A DNA stretch of 64,000 nucleotides from Hermodice carunculata (GCA_964020975.1 OZ026630.1:64203013-64267012); one strand, 5' to 3'; counted from the stretch's first letter, positions 11,382-22,922 are shown. The notes: generated by a model not told the origin, from the letters alone. Made by a program: numbers and translations.

Positions 11382-11882
11382 AAGTGATTTTGCACCTGGA
11401 AAATGAGGTCAAGGTTACTCACCTGTACTCCCAAATAAGGTTCTACCCCAATGTATGATCAAACCAAGTTTGATAAAATTTCATCAAATCTTTGTCGAGT
11501 TATAGCAATGAGAAACAGATTACGTGTAAGTAGCAACCTTGTGATCTTAAGAATGAGTCTAAGATATCAAGCCTCAAATCCAAGACAAAGCCTTACTAAC
11601 CAATTACAATCATATTGCATCAAATCCTTCAGATGTCATTGCAAGAAAACCCACTGCCTTTAAGCAATCCTGTGACCTTGAGAATGTGGTTAAGGTAACC
11701 CATCAACGAACTCAATCAGTGTCCTCCTCAGACTCATAGTCTGACCATGTTTGATGGACTTTCATCCAGCCCTCATACAGTTATTTCAGAGATTTACTGA
11801 GGCAGAAGAACACAAAGAAACAGAAGAGGACCCACAAAAGAGATTACATCTCCCCTATACATATATGTATATTAGGAGACAT
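11382..11882 (+). repeat. Decayed copy of the AGGTCA array with closing hairpin
   Basis: Three diverged monomers carry GAGGTCAAGGTTACTC, GTGATCTTAAGAATGAGTC and GTGACCTTGAGAATGTGG. The copy closes with GGCAGAAGAACACAAAGAAA and a hairpin at 11846-11882 whose inner stem is TATACATATATGTATA. It is the same architecture as 5104-6727 but older and shorter. Confidence 0.65.
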
Positions 11883-13090
11883 AAAGATGTTGTATTTCAA
11901 GCTTTTATATTGCAAAATTAACAGTTTGCTACATTTTTTAACCAGTCCCTGAAGTGGAATATACAATATTATAAGAAATTAAGTCTTCATGTACCAGAAA
12001 TTTAAAGGCACATTTTCTTTAAGAAGCTGCATTTAAACCTACTTTTGCTTAACAAACTTCGACGCAATTTTTTTCTTCAAATATCTGAAGCCTAACATTT
12101 CCTATAATGTTTGTCATATGCATTTGCAGCACAGACATTGGGTGTTTGGGCCCAGCCTCTTAACCCCAGGTAAGCGTTAGAAATATGGGTCTACACTTCA
12201 GTACGGCAAGAGAAACAACACACAAGGTTTACCATGGCCATGTGACTCGAGTACGTGACTTAAATACCTGGCTTTTTAATGCCATCTCTGTCACCCAGTG
12301 CTATATGGATGTATGCATGTATGTGTATTATGAGTATAATGCCTGACTAGCTTCATCAGGAGACTGTCGCTCTGCACTCAATACTGCACAATTGACTTGA
12401 ATCTTTTTAAGATGCTTTGGGCTTCTCTTACTGAGCCAGTGATGGACAGGTAATAGGATTCACCAGGCCTTTCCATGTGTCTCAATTCCTCCCTCCATTT
12501 CCTGAGAAATGCTATATTTACCTTATACCCAAGGGTCTAGTTTATGGGAAATTATCAAGACATTCATGTACAGACACATAACACTGATAATTAGTTATAG
12601 CACAATTTGGTTTTGAATATATAGAAATACAATATCACAAACAAATTATTAAATATTTGGCACTGCAAGACATGTTAGGGAATGTGCCTTCTAATGGAGA
12701 TAACATTTTGGCATCCAACACACCTGAATATGGAGATGTACAATTCAACATATTGTGAAACCATGTTACAGCAATACCAGTCTGGTACCCTGAAAATGTG
12801 TCAGATGTCTGGATGTCATGAAAAAAATGAATAAAACAGCAACAGAATCTGACTTTAACTCCCTCAAAACAAGTGTTGTGTGAATATATCAGCTGAGTGT
12901 AATCATGATGAGGTTTCACTGTACACACACACACTGCTATACCATAGAAAACAGTGCTCCCTCTTTTGAAGAACCACTGATATGGCAGGTCCAAATGTGG
13001 CCATGTGAAGCAGGTGGTTTCTTAATGGAGGTCAAATAACATGGGAACAACATCTGTAGGGAACTCATAAATGTGGTCTTAAGAGGGGGG
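11883..13090. other. No gene supported
   Basis: The sequence is AT-rich. An open frame of 119 codons (12635-12994, minus) lacks a domain and contains GTTTCACTGTACACACAC-type words that look like a decayed miniature transposon. A short acceptor-donor pair near 12130-12170 was judged too weak to call an exon. Confidence 0.4.
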
Positions 13091-13535
13091 TCACTCAAAA
13101 GGAGGGGCTACTGTATACATGTGCACTTAGTCACTCAAAAGGAGGGGCTACTGTATACATGTGCACTTAGTCACTCAAAAGGAGGGGCTACTGTATACCT
13201 GTGCACTTAGTCACTCAAAAGGAGGGGCTACTGTATACATGTGCACTTAGTCACTCAAAAGGAGGGGGCTACTGTATACATGTGCACTTAGTCACTCAAA
13301 AGGGGGGGCTACTGTATACATGTGCACTTAGTCACTCAAAAGGAAGGGCTACTGTATACATGTGCACTTAGTCACTCAAAAGGAGGGGCTACTGTATACA
13401 TGTGCACTTAGTCACTCAAAGAGAGGGGGCTACTGTATACATGTGCACTTAGTCACTCAAAAGGGGGGGGGCTACTGTATACATGTACACTTAGTCACTC
13501 AACAGGAGGGGCTACTGTATACATGTGCACTTATC
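13091..13535 (+). repeat. 40-bp minisatellite, about 11 copies
   Basis: The unit TCACTCAAAAGGAGGGGCTA then CTGTATACATGTGCACTTAG repeats head to tail. Copies differ mainly in the number of G in the GGAGGGG run and by rare substitutions. High identity implies recent expansion. Peptides read through it (63 codons at 13362) are artefacts of the repeat. Confidence 0.95.
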
Positions 13536-14284
13536 ATAAAGACACAAGGCTGAACCACCAGCTTCATTTTTCAATGCCCTGTGCTTGAGATTTACACAAG
13601 GAGAATAAACTTATGCCAAAAATGTTGCCAACAGATGAATAAAAAGGTCAGCCTGGTCTGTGGAGCATTGCTGTGTGTATATGGATTTTTATTATAAGGC
13701 AGTGCACCAAAGATGACAGATGTTGTGGTATTAACTTTGTCTTTTTGAATCACTGTTAGACAGGCAGAACTATGAAAGACTGACTTCATGAAGAAAAACT
13801 ATTAGGACTGATAGTTTAGGGATTTTATGTTGAACCATTATGCACTCTCCAGTCCCAGGATATATACAGCATGAAGCCTGTCCTCAGTCATCTCTTCTAT
13901 CTTATAAAAATGTTGTCATTATTATCATCATTGTCCTTATCATCATCATTTTAGTCCTATAATCAAAGATGTCAAATCAAAAGACTTTCCAGTGGAGCAG
14001 GCTCTAGCCATCTGTATCAAACTATTTGGAATCACCACTTTGACGTTCATACAATATGTCTCTTTTTAGCATTAGACAGAAAAATTAAATGAATTCCCTG
14101 GAAACAATATCCCATTGTTTCAAAGGGCCATCAAAAAAATTTTAAAAAAGCAAAAACTAGTTACCATTGATTACAATTGATAAAAATATACTTTGTTTGG
14201 CATAAACTTTCAAAGTAAAGGAATGACTGAAATCTGAAATTGGATGCAGCATTATATTCCTGGTAGAAAAAAAATAAGGGCATG
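13536..14284. other. No gene seen
   Basis: Unique-looking AT-rich sequence with a short TCATCAT-type simple run near 13920-13950. No supported coding or structural feature. Confidence 0.4.
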
Positions 14285-15950
14285 GTAGAGCACTTCACAC
14301 AGAAAATGTGACTATGCTGCAAACATGTCCTTATATATACTAGACTTCTTACCTGAGATCATAATCATGAACTATATATTTTCTGAAAGTATACATTTGT
14401 ATTAAGCTATTAAAAATAATGAAATCTCAGTAAGTGTTAAGAAATTGAATTTTAATAGCTCAATTAAAAAACTTAAATTTACCTATTTTTAAATAATAAC
14501 CCGATGTAGCGCAAACACTAGAAGCCAATCAGTAACCACAAACCCCTCAGCCAGGACAGAGGGACAGACAGACAGAAGGATGCATAGGTGATGACAATAC
14601 CCCTCCAGTGGGTCAAGGTTACTTCTGTTTAACCTAATGACAAAGCTTTGGTGCAAATGCAATGAGCAGCGATATCATGGCAAGGCCATTTTTCTTCAAT
14701 GCAGCACTGTGACGTAAGTATGTGACCCAGTGACCTAGTTTTCAACAGGCACCTGAGGCATCCTTAAGGCCAACTGTCATAAATAATTGATGAAGCTACA
14801 TTCAATATTTTTTTCGATATTGTGTTAACATTTTTTTCTTCAATGTAGTACTGTGACCTAAATATGTGACCTAGTGATCTACTTTTCGACAGGCACCTGT
14901 AGCACCTCAATGGCCCTCTGTGTTAAAATTTGGTCTCTGTAAAATGAGTATTTCTGGAGATATGGCATGGCAAGGCCATTTTTTCTTCAATGCAGCACTG
15001 TGACCTAAATATGTGACCCAATGAATTAGTTTTCACTAAGTGTCTGAGCCATCCTTAGGACCACCTGTAATGAATAGTTGGTGCAGCTACAATTAGTAAT
15101 TTAATATTTGAAAATATCATGGTATGGCCATTTTTCTTCAATGCAGCACTGTGACCTAAATATGTGCCCCAATGACCTAGTTTTCCATAGGCATCTAGGA
15201 CATTCTTAAGACCAACTGTCATAAATAATTGATGAAGCTACATTCAATATTTTTTTAGATATTGTGTTAATGCTTTTTTTTTTTTTTTTTGCAATGTATT
15301 GTGACCTAAAAATGAGACCTAGTGACTTACTTTTCGATAGGCACCTAAAACACCTCGATAACCCCATGTGATAAAAATTTGGTCTCTGTAAAGTGATTAT
15401 TAATCTGGAGATGTGGCATTAACAAGGCAAGGACAGATGGATGGATGCATAGGTGACGACAATATCCCGACAGCCTTAGGGTTCGAGGGGTAAAAATGGC
15501 AAACATTATATTCTTATGCGAAATGAAAGAGTACAATTCTTGCAGCAAAAGAGTATCTTAAATTTTGGATAAGGGTTTTAGTGCAAAATTTACAGAACAT
15601 TAAAATAAAAGTTAGAAACTTTTTTTTTTTTAATTTAGATAGGCAAACAATTATAACTAAGCCCTTTTCAACAACTTTAACAAAAAGTTTTGGAGAATGT
15701 TATGTATTCTTTATTTGACATTATAATCTAAATCTGATTTTAATTTTTAAACTGCTTTTTTGATCTTAATTCAAAATTTAAGAAGTTCAATTAAAATTTA
15801 ATTACATCAATAGCAATACTAAAATTTTACCCTCAGTACCAGAATTAAACTTGACATGATGTCTTCCTTCAGAAAATATATACTTTTTAGAGTATTAGAT
15901 GGTAACCAAATAAACATTTATACATGAGAGTCATGAAGTATACCATGCCC
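14285..15950 (+). repeat. R7 dispersed repeat, copy 1, interrupted by an R5 element
   Basis: Both flanks match the copy at 19155-19845. The left part shares AACATGTCCTTATATA, GACTTCTTA and AATAATGAAATCTC; the right part shares TTTTGGATAAGGGTTTTAGT and AGAAAATATATACTTTTTAG. Between them sits a 977-bp R5 element that is absent from copy 2. No coding potential is seen, and the terminal structure is unclear. Confidence 0.75.
14518..15494 (+). mobile_element. R5 element nested in R7, boundaries fixed by the empty copy
   Basis: The insertion begins CTAGAAGCCAATCAGTAACC and ends with TTCGAGGGGTAAAA. It has a header with a GACAGACAGACAGAAGGATG tract, five monomers with GTGACCTAAATATGTG at about 14709, 14852, 15000, 15150 and 15300 (143-150 bp apart), and a GATGGATGGATGCATAGGTG tail. 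The header resembles a tail joined directly to the 5' end, as if a short form had been extended. No coding capacity, so it must have been mobilised in trans. Confidence 0.75.
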
Positions 15951-17350
15951 TTAAAACACATGAAACATTTCCCTGGTATTATAATTCAGTCTTAATTTAT
16001 CTTCATGTTTTTAGATTAAAATTTAGATCCCTGTTTTGGCACTTTTTCTGTCTGAATCCAATAATGCAAAACCACAATTGACATGCCAGTACCACAGGAT
16101 ACAAAATGGAGACCCCCAATTAAGGTACATCCATTCAAATCTTGGTTTTGAAAGCTAGGAGTAAAATCAAATAAAATTCCATCTCAATGCACAAAATTAT
16201 GATATTGACTCATTTATGAATCAATGATTTGAAACTGTGAAAAATTAAATAATTTTGTACTGAAGCAGTAACTACATGTAATGATCCCAACTCCTTCTAT
16301 GCGTGCCACTGATTTACGAAACAATAAGGTGATTTTCCTACACTTTGCTGCAGCGAGCTATTATGTATCAACGAGTCTCCACAAAGCCTGCCTGGGTAAG
16401 AGTGCTGCTGATTGACAAAAGCACGGAAGGGAGCTAATACAGTTCACCTCGTGTGGAAATGAGCCACTTCCACCTAATCTATCTCTGCGAATAGCTACAT
16501 GATATGCTTCCAACTTCAGCGCTGTGAAAGGGGAGAATTTGAAGACTTTGATCGCATTTGCATACACACCATGCTTTTCCTGACAGCACTACATCCACTC
16601 TTTCTCTGCTGATGACAACTTGCTTACAGCCTGTCAAACTTTTCTTGGGATTCATTTGTAAACTTTGTATAATATCATATAAACACACACACAAATTTTT
16701 AAGCAATTGGGATACATGTATCCATCAATAATATTCCAACAAATTAAACAAATTAGTAGAAGACAAATGTGCAAGGTTGTTTGTATTCTTAAGTGCCAAT
16801 AATGTATAGAAAACACTAACTTTTACTGTGATCAAGGACTGTCAGAGTTCAAACCAGTGCCCGTCATTGGTTAGCCACCTTCTGTGCCTGCAACATCCCA
16901 TCCACACAAACAAAATCCTATTCTGCACAATCCAGTGCTCATCACTGCTTATCATGCTCCATTTTCCAAAGATAATGTTACTGAAAATCTGTCTCAAGCG
17001 GGCAATAAAAGCTTTCTGCCATAAATCTACTAGGAAGGTAGCATGCTGTGTGAGTCACATGTGAGAGTAGAGCCAGTGTGGGACAGCAGTAGTTAAGGCA
17101 GAGAAATGTACCTGAAGCAGCCTGCATGAAGTTACCACTGATCACAGTAATTGGTGGCAATTTACGATCAGCTAGCCACCTATCATCACATTACAGGTTC
17201 TGCAAAGGGCACGGACAGCTCCCGCCCCCCCCCCCCCAATGGAAGCAGTGCCTATTTTTTTTGTCTTTTCTTGTAAGCTGGTCATGCAATGTCTTCTACC
17301 TGCTGTATGCCACTGGTGCTAAAGCACAGATGCCGATTTTGCATTGTTCT
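15951..17350. other. No gene supported; a GC-richer island at about 16260-16570
   Basis: The segment 16260-16570 is less AT-rich than its surroundings, contains several CpG and an octamer-like ATTTGCAT near 16555, and shows no repeat match in the window. Two overlapping minus frames there (68 and 75 codons) have no recognisable domain. It could be a regulatory element or a missed exon. A poly-C run lies at about 17224-17236. Confidence 0.35.
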
Positions 17351-17352
17351 GT

Positions 17353-17519
17353 GGTCCCCCTCTTATAAGGCCCTTCTCACCACAGGCCACCCTCTTGAAA
17401 GGCCAGCTCATTCATGTGCTGAAAGTATATTTCCATAATATTCTCCCCTGAAGAAAGGCCACCCCTCTATTAAGGCCACTTTTTGGCTGCATTTGGGGTG
17501 GCCTTATAAGAGGGGGACC
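17353..17519. mobile_element. 167-bp MITE with 20-bp perfect terminal inverted repeats
   Basis: The left end GGTCCCCCTCTTATAAGGCC is repeated exactly in inverted form at the right end (17500-17519). The interior is non-coding and contains further GGCCACC motifs. No clear target duplication is visible, so the superfamily is undecided. Confidence 0.8.
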
Positions 17520-17520
17520 A

Positions 17521-17720
17521 ATATAGTACTCCCTCTTTCATAAGCCCTCCCCGACAAATGACCACCCTCTCTACAGAGGCCACATCTCCATGCAGCAAGT
17601 ACATGTACATGTATAGTACGTTTATTTATTTTCTCCCCCAAGAGAAGTCATCCTTCCCACATACAAGGCCACATTTCTGGTGCACACAGGGTGGTCTTGT
17701 AAGGTGGGGAACCACTATAT
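17521..17720. mobile_element. Second, diverged copy of the same MITE, adjacent
   Basis: ATATAGTACTCCCTCTTTCA on the left is answered on the right by a diverged inverse ending in GGGGAACCACTATAT. The ends resemble those of the neighbour at 17353-17519. The two copies lie end to end, suggesting insertion of one beside the other. Confidence 0.6.
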
Positions 17721-18299
17721 GGGGCACTAATGTTGTTGCAAGACCTGACCCAGACCATTTATACATCTATGTAGGAGTCCATACTGGTATACATACCTTG
17801 GCCACCTGTCCAAACTCCAATTGAACAGGCTTCAACAATTCAACACAAGCAATATACTGTTTCCATGGTTACTGCCTATTTGCAGCTTGGTTTACCACAA
17901 AATGATGTTCCTTCAAAATGACCCTGTTGTATGCTTGCTATTTTCAGCCTGATGCAAGATCCCAGGCTATCTGTTCTTCTGTATAATTTTATGTTGCTCC
18001 ACTGCCAAGGTGACAGAATGCCTTATTTGATGAAGGAAGAAGCGACAAGTTGCCCCCAAAATATTAACCACTTCAACTCCTTATGCCACAAATTTACAGC
18101 ATAAATTATACTATTTTCATTTCAGGTGTGAGATTTTAGGGAATTATATGCAAGGCACTGTTACTTATACTTGTGGATTACCAGATACTATCTACAACAG
18201 CTTACAGCAAAGGTACAAGTGAACAAAGATCACCCCTTTATCAGAAACTACATGGCTGTTTTCAGTGAACATGTGATGGTTGGCCACCACGAGTGACAA

Positions 18300-18850
18300 A
18301 CAGAATGGTACACCCATCACCACTGGTCACTATGCAGATGGCCACACATGGAACACCTGGTCCCTATGCAGGTGGCCACAACATGGAACAGCAGGTCACT
18401 ATGCAGGTGGCCACAACTTGGAACAGCTGGTCACTATGCAGGTGGCCACACATGGAACAGCTAGTCACTATGCAGGTGGCTATGACATGGAACAGCTGGT
18501 CACTATGCAGGTGGCCACACATGGAAAAGCTGGTCACTATGCAGGTGGCCATGACATGGAACAGCTAGTCACTATGCAGGTGGCCATGCCATGGAACAGC
18601 TGGTCACTATGCAGGTGGCCATGACATGGAACAGCTAGTCACTATGCAGGTGGCCATTCCATGGGACAGCTGGCCACTATGCAGGTGGCCACACATGGAA
18701 CAGCTAGTCACTATCCAGGTGGCCATGACATGGAACAGCTAGTCACTATGCAGGTGGCCACACATGGAACAGCTGGCCACTATGCAGGTGACCATGCATA
18801 CAAGGGACACTGGCCCAATATGGATCAGCTGGTCACTATACAAAGAGCCA
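18300..18850 (+). repeat. 34-36-bp minisatellite, about 15 copies
   Basis: The unit ATGGAACAGCTGGTCACTAT then GCAGGTGGCCACAC repeats. Two main variants alternate irregularly, CCACAC and CCATGAC at the junction. The AGCTGGTCACTATGCAGG core is nearly constant. Long frames read through it (for example 114 codons from 18280) are repeat artefacts. Confidence 0.95.
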
Positions 18851-19029
18851 TTAATGGGTACATATACATGTATATTGATAGCCATATACATGTATGAATG
18901 GGTTTATCGGCCATTACAGATGACCACATGGACTGCTGGTCATTACCGGTGACACTGCAATCAAATGAGGCTAAACACAACAGGTGTTCTAACAACAGCA
19001 TACTAAACATTACTACACCTTTGTTCTTC

Positions 19030-20060
19030 CCTTGCATGCCCCCTTACAATTCATCATGTGACACTATTTTAATGCTCCTTGCAATTGATGCAAATTACAG
19101 TAATTTTAATGGCCCTTAAAATTCATAAGGGAGACAGTAGTTTTTAACGGCGTACTACATCTTTTACAGCACTTTACACAGACAACACAACTTTGCTCTA
19201 AACATGTCCTTATATACACTAGACTTCTTATTTGAGATCATATAAACTATATATATTCTAAAAACATACATTTGGATTAAGCTTTTAAAATAATGAAATC
19301 TCTGTAAGCAATAAGTATTTGCATCTTAAGTGTGTAATGAAAAACTTTAATTTTACCTGTTTTTGTGAAAAAAAAGTGCAAACACCAAAAATTGAAAACA
19401 TTATTTTCATATGGGAAATGAAACAGTCCACTGCCAGCAGCCAAACTGTATTTCAAATTTTGGATAAGGGTTTTAGTTCAAAATTTACAGGATGTTTAAA
19501 TTAAAGTTATCATTTAAATTTTCAAAAAGGCAATAAAATTATAACTAAGGTCTTTTTCACAAATTCAAAGTACAGTTTTGGACAGTGTTATGTGTTCTTT
19601 AATTTGACACTATAAACTAAATCTGATTTTCACTTTTTTTAATTTTAAATTCTATGCAAAATCTAAGAATTTTGATTAAGATTTAATTAAATAAACAGTG
19701 ATACTAAATTTTTATTTAGTGCCAGAATTAAACTTGATGTTATGTTTTCTTTCAGAAAATATATACTTTTTAGGGTGTTAGATGGTAACCATAGACAGAA
19801 ATTAAACATTTCTACATGAAAGTCATAAAGTATACCACACTGTTTATGCCCCTTTACAAATGCAACAGTAATTTTAATGCCCTTTACAATTCACACATAT
19901 GACAGTAATTTAATAATGCTTACAATTCATGCATGTAACAGTAATTGTAATGGCCCTTAAATTCATGTATGTGAACAATTTTTATGCCCCTTACAATTAA
20001 TGTGGGTGACAGTCATTTTAAAGCCTCCTTACAATTCATGCATGAGTAATTTTAATGACC
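19030..20060 (+). repeat. Diverged 38-bp minisatellite, split by R7 copy 2
   Basis: Units with AGTAATTTTAATGCCC and TTACAATTCATGCATGTGAC occur at 19030-19140 and again at 19845-20060. The R7 repeat lies between, implying that the minisatellite existed first. Confidence 0.6.
19155..19845 (+). repeat. R7 dispersed repeat, copy 2 (uninterrupted)
   Basis: It matches 14285-15950 along its length except for the R5 insertion present there. The shared words include TTTTGGATAAGGGTTTTAGT and GATGGTAACCA. It is about 690 bp and non-coding. Confidence 0.75.
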
Positions 20061-21170
20061 TCTCACCTTAATTCAATTACTTTTCGAGATATGGAATTTT
20101 ATGTCTTTCAAGATGTTTTAACTTATAATTTCCATCAAAGTATGGAGGCACCACTTGTATCATATGCAACCAAGATTTTGACCTCCTCTCCGATCTCCCA
20201 TAATTTCCTTGAGATTCAAACAATTAAAGAGGCCTGATTTTCACATTTTGACCCATATATTATATAATACTGCAGGTGGTGCCACCAACATTGATGTCAA
20301 CCTTCATTTTCATACACTTTAGAGTTCCTAAAAAAAGTATCAGCCTCACTAAAAAGCTGTGGGGTGCAGAGCATTCACAAGATGACCCCTATATTCCACA
20401 TGGCCATAATTGACCTTGACCTTCAACTCAGATTGAAGAATTGTTAGTGTTCAAAATATGCACCCTGCATCCAGCTTTCCATATCATGGTCTGTCTGTCC
20501 AAACTGGGTAATACACCAATAAGCTAAGACAAGTGCAAAAGTCCATTATCATTGTCACAGTGACCCAAAAAGTAGGTCACCAAGAACAGTTTGATGCACT
20601 ATGTATTCAAGTGCAATTTTGATCTGGAGGCTCAACTGTCTTGGCCACTGATGTCCAAACTACACCCTGCCTTTACAAAATCCCCTCTTTCAACTTAACA
20701 GGCCGGGGATCTAACAAAATATGTCAAGGTTACTGATACTATACAACATGCTAACATAGGACATGGTCTATATGTCGTATAAATTTGGCATGTCTAATTA
20801 AATTATTTTACGAGATATGGAATATTTTATCTTTCAACATGCTTTGGCTAATAATTTCCAGCAAATTATAGATGGCAACACTAACATCATATGCAACTGA
20901 GATTTTGACCTCCACAATCCCACTAAATTTCATGAAGATCTATCAAACATTAAGGATGCTAAAGCTGTCACAAGATTTTTACATTTTGACCCATATATCA
21001 CATAATGCTGTAGGTGGCACTGCCAATATAGAACTCCACCTAGACTTTCATAGACATGACACATCATGAAAGCTACATGGACTGTATCATACTCACAAGC
21101 AAATGTTTATGGACAGACTGACGGATTTCTCAATATAGAATACTCCGCCAAAAATGCACTTGTATGATAC
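20061..21170 (+). repeat. R3 repeats (two tandem or adjacent diverged copies)
   Basis: R3 markers are CGAGATATGGAATTTTAT, GATTTTGACCTCC, CACAAGATTTTCACATTTTG and GCAGGTGGTGCCACCAACAT. They recur at 29390, 36445 and 53655. Part of the unit repeats at about 145-bp intervals. No coding potential. Confidence 0.65.
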
Positions 21171-21265
21171 ACTAATCCAATATCTCAATTGCTAAAAAGA
21201 CGGAAATCATTATGACTTGGTGAAGGGAACAGTCTGGGGGGATCCTGTAAACATGGCCTGCTAAT

Positions 21266-21380
21266 AAATCACCCAGTCTCATCATGAATCATGGCCGGTG
21301 CTAGCATCACCCAGTCTCATCATGAATCATGGCCGGTGCTAGCCTGTTGATGCTCCTGGCGCTAGCCTGTTGATGCTCCT
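21266..21380 (+). repeat. Short recent tandem duplications
   Basis: CACCCAGTCTCATCATGAAT then CATGGCCGGTGCTAGC occurs twice in a row, followed by two copies of GGCGCTAGCCTGTTGATGCT-type sequence. The copies are nearly identical, so slippage is recent. Confidence 0.8.
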
Positions 21381-21956
21381 AATGGGCACTGTATATAAAG
21401 TTCAATGATGAGCTTCCTCTTTGTTAAGCACCAGTTAGGTACCTTGCACAATGAACTCTCCCCAAGAAATCAGAATCAGCTGCCCTGAAGTGACAGGAAA
21501 AAGTAGCATGTGCAGATGTTATATAACCAGCTAAACACCAGTGATTGCATGAGCACTGTTATCTATGGTCAGCAGAGCTAAAAACCTACATTACTGCCAC
21601 AGCTATGTAACTAACCAGTAAACATTTTGCTGCCCTAAAAGAGAGATATCAGATAAAGTCATGAAAAAAGCCAGTGGAATACAAATGAAAGAAAACATGT
21701 TGGAAAAGCATACATATTCATGTGGCTCATTGCAGTTATTGGATCACTAACACGGAGTTCCTATGTAAAATTCTTTCAGTAATAAGAACAGCCCACCACC
21801 GCCAATGAAAGCGCAAATCCACTAAGTTCTTTCGCATCTTCAATGCACTCAGTGCGCAAAAACTACATATCTGGTCTTCAAACAGCCAATTTTCAAAATT
21901 ACATAAGGGTAAAAAACTTGCTTCACCTGAAAGGTAACACCTGTTGACCAGATGTC
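21381..21956. other. No gene supported
   Basis: GGTCAGCAGAGCTAAAAACC at about 21569-21588 matches the 3' terminal motif of the hairpin-capped elements, so an old element end may lie here. A 90-codon minus frame (21736-22008) runs into the following MITE and has no recognisable domain. Confidence 0.4.
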
Positions 21957-21960
21957 TTAC

Positions 21961-22922
21961 CTCTTTAAGTGCCAAATTCTGGACTGAGTCAACAGCTTTT
22001 TTCGGCACACACTGGGCACAATGCAGACAATATGTGCCGAAAAAAGCTGTTGACTTGTGATATTTTCTCAGGAACTATAGGCATGCTGGTACTTAAATGA
22101 AAGGTCTTCTTATGAGCAGGGACGTGCTATAGATGGATTACCAATGGCGGGGCCCCCTTTGTACCATCTATGTTGCGGCTGCTCAAGTGATCGGGTGTTT
22201 GAGCGAGCACCTACAGTGCTGAACAAACACAACCCCACTGTCCGCGCTGGCCGCTGGCAGTCTCGTGGGACAGGTCACGCGATGAAAGGCGAGAATAATC
22301 GCGTCACCGACTGAAATGTGCAAAATTTTTCACCATGTTCCACATTTTAAAGTCAAAATTTAGCATTACGCCGGACTCAGCTAAAAGAAATGAAACCACC
22401 ATCATGATCCTACTGGCATACACTAACCATCTAAAACTACATTTTTAATTGCTGATTACGGCATAAGGAGTTATTACACACGCAAGTTGTCTAACTTTGC
22501 ATCATTTTGGACAGAAAAAATGCAAAAACTAGCCCTTTTATCGGCCGATTTCAACGAAAAACACATCGATGGACTCGCACAGTTCTGATTCAAACGATGA
22601 GACTGATTGCGCACGCATAAAACTCTCTGTTTTTGAACTTGGTACAATAGCACACCCGATGTAAGTAACCCGATACAAACAAACGCGGAAACATAGATGG
22701 AACAACAATCGGACTGAGCAGGGGGGATTAACTTGAGCGGCGCTACTGAACACGCTCTGTTGTCATCGCGCCCAGTTGACCACTAAAGGGATTAGCGCTC
22801 CCATTGGCAGTCCATCTATAGCACGTCCCTGTTATGAGGAAAACAAATATGAGATCCTAATGATAATTCAAGCTAATTTGACTTAAGCAGATCGACTTTA
22901 GACATGATTGGCACTGAAAGAG
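21961..22922 (+). mobile_element. TTAA-flanked hairpin MITE, subfamily I (copy B), split by a DNA transposon
   Basis: Flanks are TTAC (21957-21960, one base from TTAA) and TTAA (22923-22926). The ends are CTCTTTAAGTGCCAAATT and, inverted, CTCTTTCAGTGCCAATC. The hairpin at 21988-22054 has arms GTCAACAGCTTTTTTCGGCA and its complement. Without the insert at 22117-22831 and its 7-bp duplication the element is about 240 bp, like its relatives. The core GGCATGCTGGTACTTAAATG matches copies A2 and D. Confidence 0.8.
22117..22831. mobile_element. 715-bp non-autonomous DNA transposon with 31-bp inverted repeats
   Basis: The ends are CAGGGACGTGCTATAGATGG at the left and its complement at the right, extended to 31 bp with two mismatches. 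A 7-bp target duplication TTATGAG flanks it (22110-22116 and 22832-22838). The interior is clearly richer in GC and CpG than the surrounding DNA and has no transposase; a 71-codon frame at 22538-22753 is not recognised. CAGGG ends suggest hAT (usually 8-bp duplications) or a P-like element (7-8 bp). Confidence 0.9.

Noticed and set aside
12124-12175. Plus-strand 40-nt segment with TTTGCAG acceptor and CAG|GTAAGC donor
   Set aside because: Too short to judge; no neighbouring exon on the plus strand.
13091-13535. CRISPR-like array of regular repeats
   Set aside because: Units are contiguous with no unique spacers, and the window is clearly animal DNA; it is a minisatellite.
18280-18624. 114-codon frame with Cys-Arg-Trp-Pro and His repeats
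   Set aside because: Reads through the 34-36-bp minisatellite; three frames are open alike, so the repeat rather than selection explains it.
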